Below, in pieces: positions 58,415 through 64,000 of a stretch of DNA of 64,000 nt (the first letter of the stretch is position 1; every line of letters begins with the position of its first letter). A program made the translations under genes and the position numbers. The DNA is from Malania oleifera (Eukaryota > Streptophyta > Magnoliopsida > Santalales > Ximeniaceae): positions 105,713,773 to 105,777,772 of the forward strand of contig NC_080423.1 in assembly GCF_029873635.1 (NCBI RefSeq), given 5' to 3'. Below the pieces are notes generated by a model. It made no database searches. It was given only the letters and a program-made list of their open reading frames with translations, and was not told the origin of the DNA.

Positions 58415-59990
58415 TGATTCACAAATGATCCAATAGTAATGAATGAAAACAGGTGAAAAAGATAAAGCTCACTAAATTGGCATAGAAAAAAAAATCTCAT
58501 ATCAAATTAGTGCAACTTAAAATCTTTTCAGTTTGCAACTTTGCAGATTGCAGTCTATTAACTATGACAATTGAGAAAGGCTGCAACTGAGCGTCTTAGC
58601 CAAGTTCTTCGGGAGCTAATTGGAACTTCACTCAATACCAAGCTTCAATTCATTTGATAAAATTATCAAACAAACATATATAAATACCTTTTTGTAAATA
58701 AAATTATCACGTACAAAAAATTTGTTAAAAAAATTACATCAAGTTGAAAAAGCTAGCATTGGTAAGGATATTAGAAAACTTTGTGTTACTCTTTAACTTT
58801 TTTAAGCAAATCTAACAAGTTATTACGAGAGCCCAAAAATTATGTTCAGACGTGCTTTTTAGTCATTAGTAAAAACCGCATAAATTTATAGAAGGTGGCA
58901 AATAACACGTGAAGGATGAGCACATAGATACAACTTACAAGCCTATCCACGAAACCACTGACAAACACTTAAATTACGGTGGTGCCTATCTTATGAATGA
59001 AGCAGCTTAAGGTTTTTCTTTGTTTACGCATAAAATATTTAGAACTATTTGTTCATAACGATAGACTATGATAATATCATAGAAATGGGTACTTGCTATG
59101 ACCTTCAAAATTAGGGCTCTCAAACTTCCATAAATTAACATGAATTATTCCAGAAAATTGAAAGAAAGTTAAGAATTTAGTCTCAAATTAGAAATTTAGC
59201 TTCATTTGGGAGGATGAGGGTTTCGGAGCAGCTGGTTTACCTGAAGGATTGAACAAATCGAACGAGCTTCAAAGTGAGAATTATCTTTCTCCTGTACTAC
59301 TGCTTCCTCCTCAGTTCTGATCTCTCTCTCTCTATAACTGCTGGAACCAAATGCATTTGGCGTGCCGTCTCAGAAAGCCGCACGCCTCCCTCCCCCCCGG
59401 GGGCCCTTTTTTGTTCTAATACATTTCGGGAAAAATGGGGTGACATTTTTTCTTTTTTTGGGGGTTCACGTGGGGACTCCTACCAATGTGTCCTTCGGAT
59501 CCCTCTGGTGTGGCACCAAACCCACTGGACGGCAACCTTCCCCCCTAATGCGCCTCCCATGTTAATCTAAATGCGGTTATGATTTTTGAACTTCAGTTGG
59601 ACATTCGTTAAATCCGAGCCTAGGAACCATATCAAGTTACAGATTATAGGACTCTGTCAAACCTGGTCAACTGTTGGCTTTATTTGCGCTGAGTATGTCT
59701 ATCAAGACTCGAACACATGATGTTTCGTTCATACATGCCAATGTTTTTCCACCGCGGCATGCCTGTGGGGTGACATTGTTTTTGTTTATGTCATTAATTT
59801 TTATTTTTCGTTATTAATTTTCAAAGTTTCGAACTAAAATTTAAAAATTAAAGTTTATAATTTTGGTTATTATGATAATTTTTTTTTTATATTTTAATAT
59901 GTATGACTCTTTTTAATAGATATGTAATTAACTAACAACAATAATAAGAAGTTTTAAGTTTTATAAGGTAGATTCAGTTTTATGAATTTT
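58415..59990. other. Intergenic, with an odd C/G homopolymer-rich patch
   Basis: Mostly AT-rich DNA without conserved reading frames. A patch at 59340-59575 is distinctly GC-richer and full of homopolymer runs (CCCTCCCCCCCGGGGGCCC, TTTTTTTGGGGG). No protein family could be recognised in any frame. It may be a decayed exon, a transposon edge, or poorly resolved sequence. Confidence 0.5.
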
Positions 59991-59999
59991 TATTGAAAT

Positions 60000-60366
60000 A
60001 AGAATATTAAAGTTGACGAACGGTGAATGGTAAAAAAAAAAATTAAGCTATGAACATTCTTGCGATAAATTATATGTGACTCTTGTAAAAGATAGAGATA
60101 AATAGGTGAGATAGTTTGATCATCTATAACATAAGTCAAATAGTGGTTGATCATCTATAACATAAGACAAACAGTGATACTAAAAAGCAGTTACAATGAG
60201 ATATAGTAAAAGAAATATGAGTAAACTTAAAAGAAGTTAGAATAATGTAGAGAGAAAATGTTTAATAACCCTAAATTTAGTAGACGAAATCGTCCAAATT
60301 GATAGATAAGAATTCATGCTATCAATCCTAGTTAGTGAGACTTAAGACATATTTTATTGTTGTTGT
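60000..60366 (+). mobile_element. RTE LINE 3' relic, heavily decayed
   Basis: The end reads ...CCTAAATTTAGTAGACGAAATCGTCC..., CAATCCTAGTTAGTGAGACTTAAGAC and TTTTATTGTTGTTG. This follows the 3' end of the RTE at 58260-58396 (CCTAAATCTG..., CCACCTAGTGGGAGTTAAGGC, TTTGTT). A 31-bp segment containing TGATCATCTATAACATAAG is duplicated in tandem (about 60117 and 60148). Confidence 0.7.
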
Positions 60367-60370
60367 AATG

Positions 60371-62795
60371 AAAAGAAAGTGTTATGAATGATCCATATTC
60401 ATGGAATATTGTTCTCTAGCTACTTAGAGCTTCTAAGGTCAAAAAAAAAAACTTTAAGAAATAGTCAAAATTAGAGATTGTCTTACAATTTTTCATTCAA
60501 ATACAAAAAGTAGCAACTTATGACCTTATGGCCTCTATTGTGAAAAGGATAACAGAGTGATATTGTGTCATATTTGTTGATTTAACTATCAAATTAAAAA
60601 ATTTGCTCTCTCCCATGACAACACACTCTACAAACTAGTCCATCTATTGACATAAACAAAATCTAAAAAATAAAAAAATAATGCTTCAACGCATCAATCC
60701 TAAAGTCAAGCCTTCTCACAAATATTCTTTTAGTCGTCGCTACAAAGAAAAACAAATTTCTCAAATATTGACTTGGAGCAATTAAAGCTAAGTTCGATGG
60801 TAGTACTTCAAATTAATTTTAGAAAAAGTCTCAGACCACTGGGGGTTTGGAGGGGCCATATATTTACAATCTAACCATCACTCAAAGAAACTGTTTCTAT
60901 AATTTGAATCTATGACTTTCAAGTTTTCATATAACACTTTTACAATTGAGTTAAGGTCGCCACTTCATAAGTTAATTACTATGAGAAAATTATGTTTTAG
61001 CATACATGAAATAACAATAGCAAAACTAATGGCTAATAAATAATTAGCATCATAGATAAACAATATGGTTAAAGGGCTTAGTTTCAAGATTACCTTAATT
61101 TTGAAGCTGCTAAGACATGAACAAGATAATGCTCAAAATGGTCAAAACATTAACCTAATTATAAACTCAAGCATATACTACTCAACTTAAATTGGCCAAA
61201 GCTAATTGCCTCCAATACCTTCGCCATCGCATGACAAAATCCCAATTCCCATGTCTCACTGGCTCTCTATTCAATTGCTCCACGTGTTACCTTAAATCCT
61301 ACAAAGGCCTAGCCTTCAACTCCACTCCTATGCCTCTCTCTCCTCCCCCCCTTTTTCTATTTCTTCACCCACTAATCAAGATAATCCTAGAATATGAAAC
61401 ATAATCTATGTTCTCTATCAATATACCTTACAAAATTAAGTCTTTCCCACCCATCAAAACCTTTCAAACACTTAACATTCAAGTTAGGTATCATAATTTT
61501 ATAAATCATTTAATAAAACTTTGTATTTATTAATTAATGTTTGAGTTGAACAATTGGATGTGCCAACAGATTCCATCTATGATGACTAGGAGTTGGGAGG
61601 AGTTGTTGGCCTATGTATACAAAGCCCTAACCTATTTGAATTTACAAGGTACATTTGTCTTTAATAGAAGTAAAGTGTTATAACCTAAATTCTTCTTAAC
61701 ATCACCTGATTTTCTATCTGTGCAAGGACACAACAACTAATTTTTTCTATAGTTATCATTTTATGTGAAACTTATAATTCGTTCAAATGTCATTTGGGTT
61801 ATGAATTTGCCATTGCAACTCGTTGGCTGTAGTAATCCGAAAAAAAATTATTATTAATTAATTATTATTAAATTAAATTAATAATTATTATTAATTAAAT
61901 AATATAATATAATAATATTATAATCTTATAATATAATAATGCTAATATATATATTTATATATGTAAAAGTAAGGAAGTATTTTACTCCCTTACTAATGAA
62001 GCAACCCCCACTCACCCCCTCTCACGTCTCTCACGCCCCCTTTTCTTTTTTCTCTCAGGCTCTCTCATGCTCACTCTCTCTCTCCTCACGCTCTCCCACA
62101 CTTTCTCTTTATTTTTTTTGCATTCGTAAGTCGAATAAAAAAAAAATACCACCACAAGGTCCTTACTTTGATCCTTAACAAGCTAATCGGAACAAATTTT
62201 AGGTTTTGACTTCTTAGGCACCACTCTAAGGTTAAGATAAAGGGAATAAATTATGTCAGGAATTTTTATAATTTAACCATTAAATTGTAATATGAGATTA
62301 AAAGAATTATATACACATTTTTTTTCTGAATATTTTGGCATATGGAAATTGAATTTTAGATTATTATTATTATTATTATTATTAGTTAATTAAATTGGCG
62401 TTTGTGAGCTTAGTGATTTTATAATAATTGTTATTTTAAAGTTGAACCGATTGAATTAAATTATTTGATTTTTGGATCATTGTAGTAGATTTTCTGAATA
62501 ATTTGATTGTTTAAAATTATTGTTTTATTTATTATATATATTTTGTAAAAGAATTAAAATGAGTAGGGTTGGTTATCTATGTTTTTCCTGTAAATACATA
62601 TTTTGAGTTAAATAAATTGTGGAGTTGATTAAACTTGTATTTTCGGTAAAACAGATATTGGGCATGAAACAACCAATTTTCCAGTAGTTTATTGAATTAT
62701 GGTTTAATGCTTAAATCATGTGACATGAGATTAACTTTTCACAATAAACTGGTTGTGATTACTGTGCTAAATGAATTGATATGTTTGGATGATTT
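60371..62795. other. Intergenic AT-rich DNA with simple repeats
   Basis: AT-rich sequence with A- and T-runs, ATTATTAATTAA-type repeats (61840-61930), a CT-rich stretch (61985-62110) and a (TTA)n run (62358-62382). The CT-rich block following TATATA suggests a further LTR leader at 61930-62150, but no ends were found. No gene seen. Confidence 0.5.
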
Positions 62796-64000
62796 TGTAA
62801 CGACCCGAGTAATAATGGTATTTAAATAATAAAGAGGGAGGGAAATAGAGTCAGTAATAGAAGGAGGCAGCCGACTTCGTCGACGAATGCGATTTTGGAG
62901 GTAATAATTCTAAGAAATTCTCCCAGACCTCGTCGACGAACACAGGGGTTTCGTCAACGAGAGTTCTTCAGGACCTCGTCGACAAGAAGATACCGAGAGA
63001 GGAATTTTGGGAAGTCCGAAATTCGTCAACGAGGGTGCAGATTCGTCGATGAATTCCCTACAGTACTCATCAACGAGGTGACGTGGCTCGTCGATGAATC
63101 CCGCAATATATATAGTGCAAAACTTCAGATTAATCACAGAAAATTAGCGCCACTCTCTCTTCTCTCTCTCCCCTACGACCTCTCCTCCATCTTTCTTCGA
63201 TTTCGTCCCCGTCAATTGCCAGATCGACAATCTAAGGCCACCACGACGCTCCTGGCGGAGTTCTCTTCAAATTTGCTAAAGCGAATTGTCGGTGGGGTAA
63301 AGTTGGAATTCATCCCAAGTCCAGGGTAAGGTCTTTCATTCGGAATTTGACTTTTTAGCAGTTGTAGAAAATGTTGTAGACGTAGAAATAGTGACATTTT
63401 GTTCTGGCGAAAATGGTTTTCAGGGTGTTGAGTGAAGAACCCTGTGGGTGTAGGACTTGTTACAATAGGAGGGTTTTAGCAGAAATCAGGTAAGGGAAAT
63501 ATGTTATGCTAGGTTATTTGCGAATGATTTCAGTATAAAATTATAAATGTTCTATTAGAGTATTATTCATAGTAGAGATTTATACAGTTTATCAAGTATG
63601 ATTAATATGTTTTAGAATTACTTTGTGACTTGAGAATATAGATATAGTACAGAAATATGTTTTACAGTTTTTCCTGAGTTATGTTTTATAGAATATACAG
63701 ACAGTGAATATATTTTACAACAGTTACAGAAATACCATGATTATATAGTTTTACAGTACCATGATATACAGATTTACAGTTAATTACAGAAACACAGTTG
63801 ATATAGATACAATTTTCCACAGCGTCATGGTTTATACAGTTATTATAGAATCATGGTAAAACAGATAGTTATATATAGAGATGTATTATATAGTATCAGA
63901 ATCTGTTGGACCATACAGTTTACAGAGCATGGTACCGTAGCTACATACAGTTTATAGAGTGCAACCACCTATTCAGATAATACGTGGTATAAAGGTCGAT
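62796..64000 (+). repeat. Gypsy LTR, plus strand, cut by window end
   Basis: Starts TGTAACGACCCGAGTAATAATGG, closely similar to the start of the LTR at 10267. It contains eight TCGTCGACGA-type palindromes (62878-63102), a TATA-like CAATATATATAG (63104-63115), a CT-rich leader, and the shared block at 63300-63490. No polypurine tract precedes it, so it should be a 5' LTR or a solo LTR; the possible target site is GATTT (62791-62795). Confidence 0.85.
62878..63102. repeat. TCGTCGACGA palindrome array in gypsy LTR
   Basis: Eight copies of TCGTCGACGA or variants (TCGTCAACGA, TCGTCGATGA, TCATCAACGA) in 225 bp, directly upstream of the TATA-like stretch. It has the same arrangement as in the LTRs at 1, 7996 and 10267. 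Confidence 0.88.

Overview
This window is nuclear DNA from a flowering plant, most likely a eudicot. The evidence is two spliced plant-type genes with canonical GT/AG introns, very large AT-rich introns, and dense plant retrotransposons (Ty3/gypsy, Ty1/copia, RTE- and L1-type LINEs, TRIMs, a MITE). I saw no bacterial or organellar features, and the species cannot be named from the sequence.

Layout. 1-10025: a decayed minus-strand Ty3/gypsy mosaic, interrupted at 3208-5535 by a solo LTR with a perfect 5-bp target-site duplication (TSD). 10026-12370: the 3' end and LTR of a plus-strand gypsy element. 12371-14773: a TTA-rich tract and a Tat/Ogre-like LTR. 14774-21660: a minus-strand copia element, split at 17871-20184 by a solo gypsy LTR. 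21661-26727: a plus-strand copia element whose 3' LTR ends about 150 bp before the start codon of the first host gene. 26880-46754: the 13-exon TELO2/TEL2 gene, whose introns hold two RTE copies, an antisense L1, two TRIMs and a MITE. 49469-52625: a minus-strand Ulp1-type (C48) cysteine protease gene, tail-to-tail with TELO2. 53022-58396: an almost full-length RTE element with long TSDs, itself split by a second solo LTR. 58415-62795: AT-rich intergenic DNA with one RTE relic. 62796-64000: the start of another gypsy LTR that runs off the window.

Host genes. TELO2 is the scaffold that, with TTI1 and TTI2, helps mature PIKK kinases (ATM, ATR, TOR) through the R2TP/HSP90 chaperone system. The neighbour has the full His-Asp-Gln-Cys set of a SUMO-type protease. 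From memory, the same pair of families lies side by side in Arabidopsis (At3g48470/At3g48480), which supports ancient microsynteny.

Most notable: (1) unrelated LTR families carry arrays of short GTCGAC-centred palindromes directly upstream of their TATA boxes; (2) a sense-oriented copia LTR with an intact-looking TATA box sits on the TELO2 5' end; (3) a duplicated splice donor in TELO2 could insert 10 residues just before its most conserved domain; (4) several nested insertions can be ordered in time from their TSDs.
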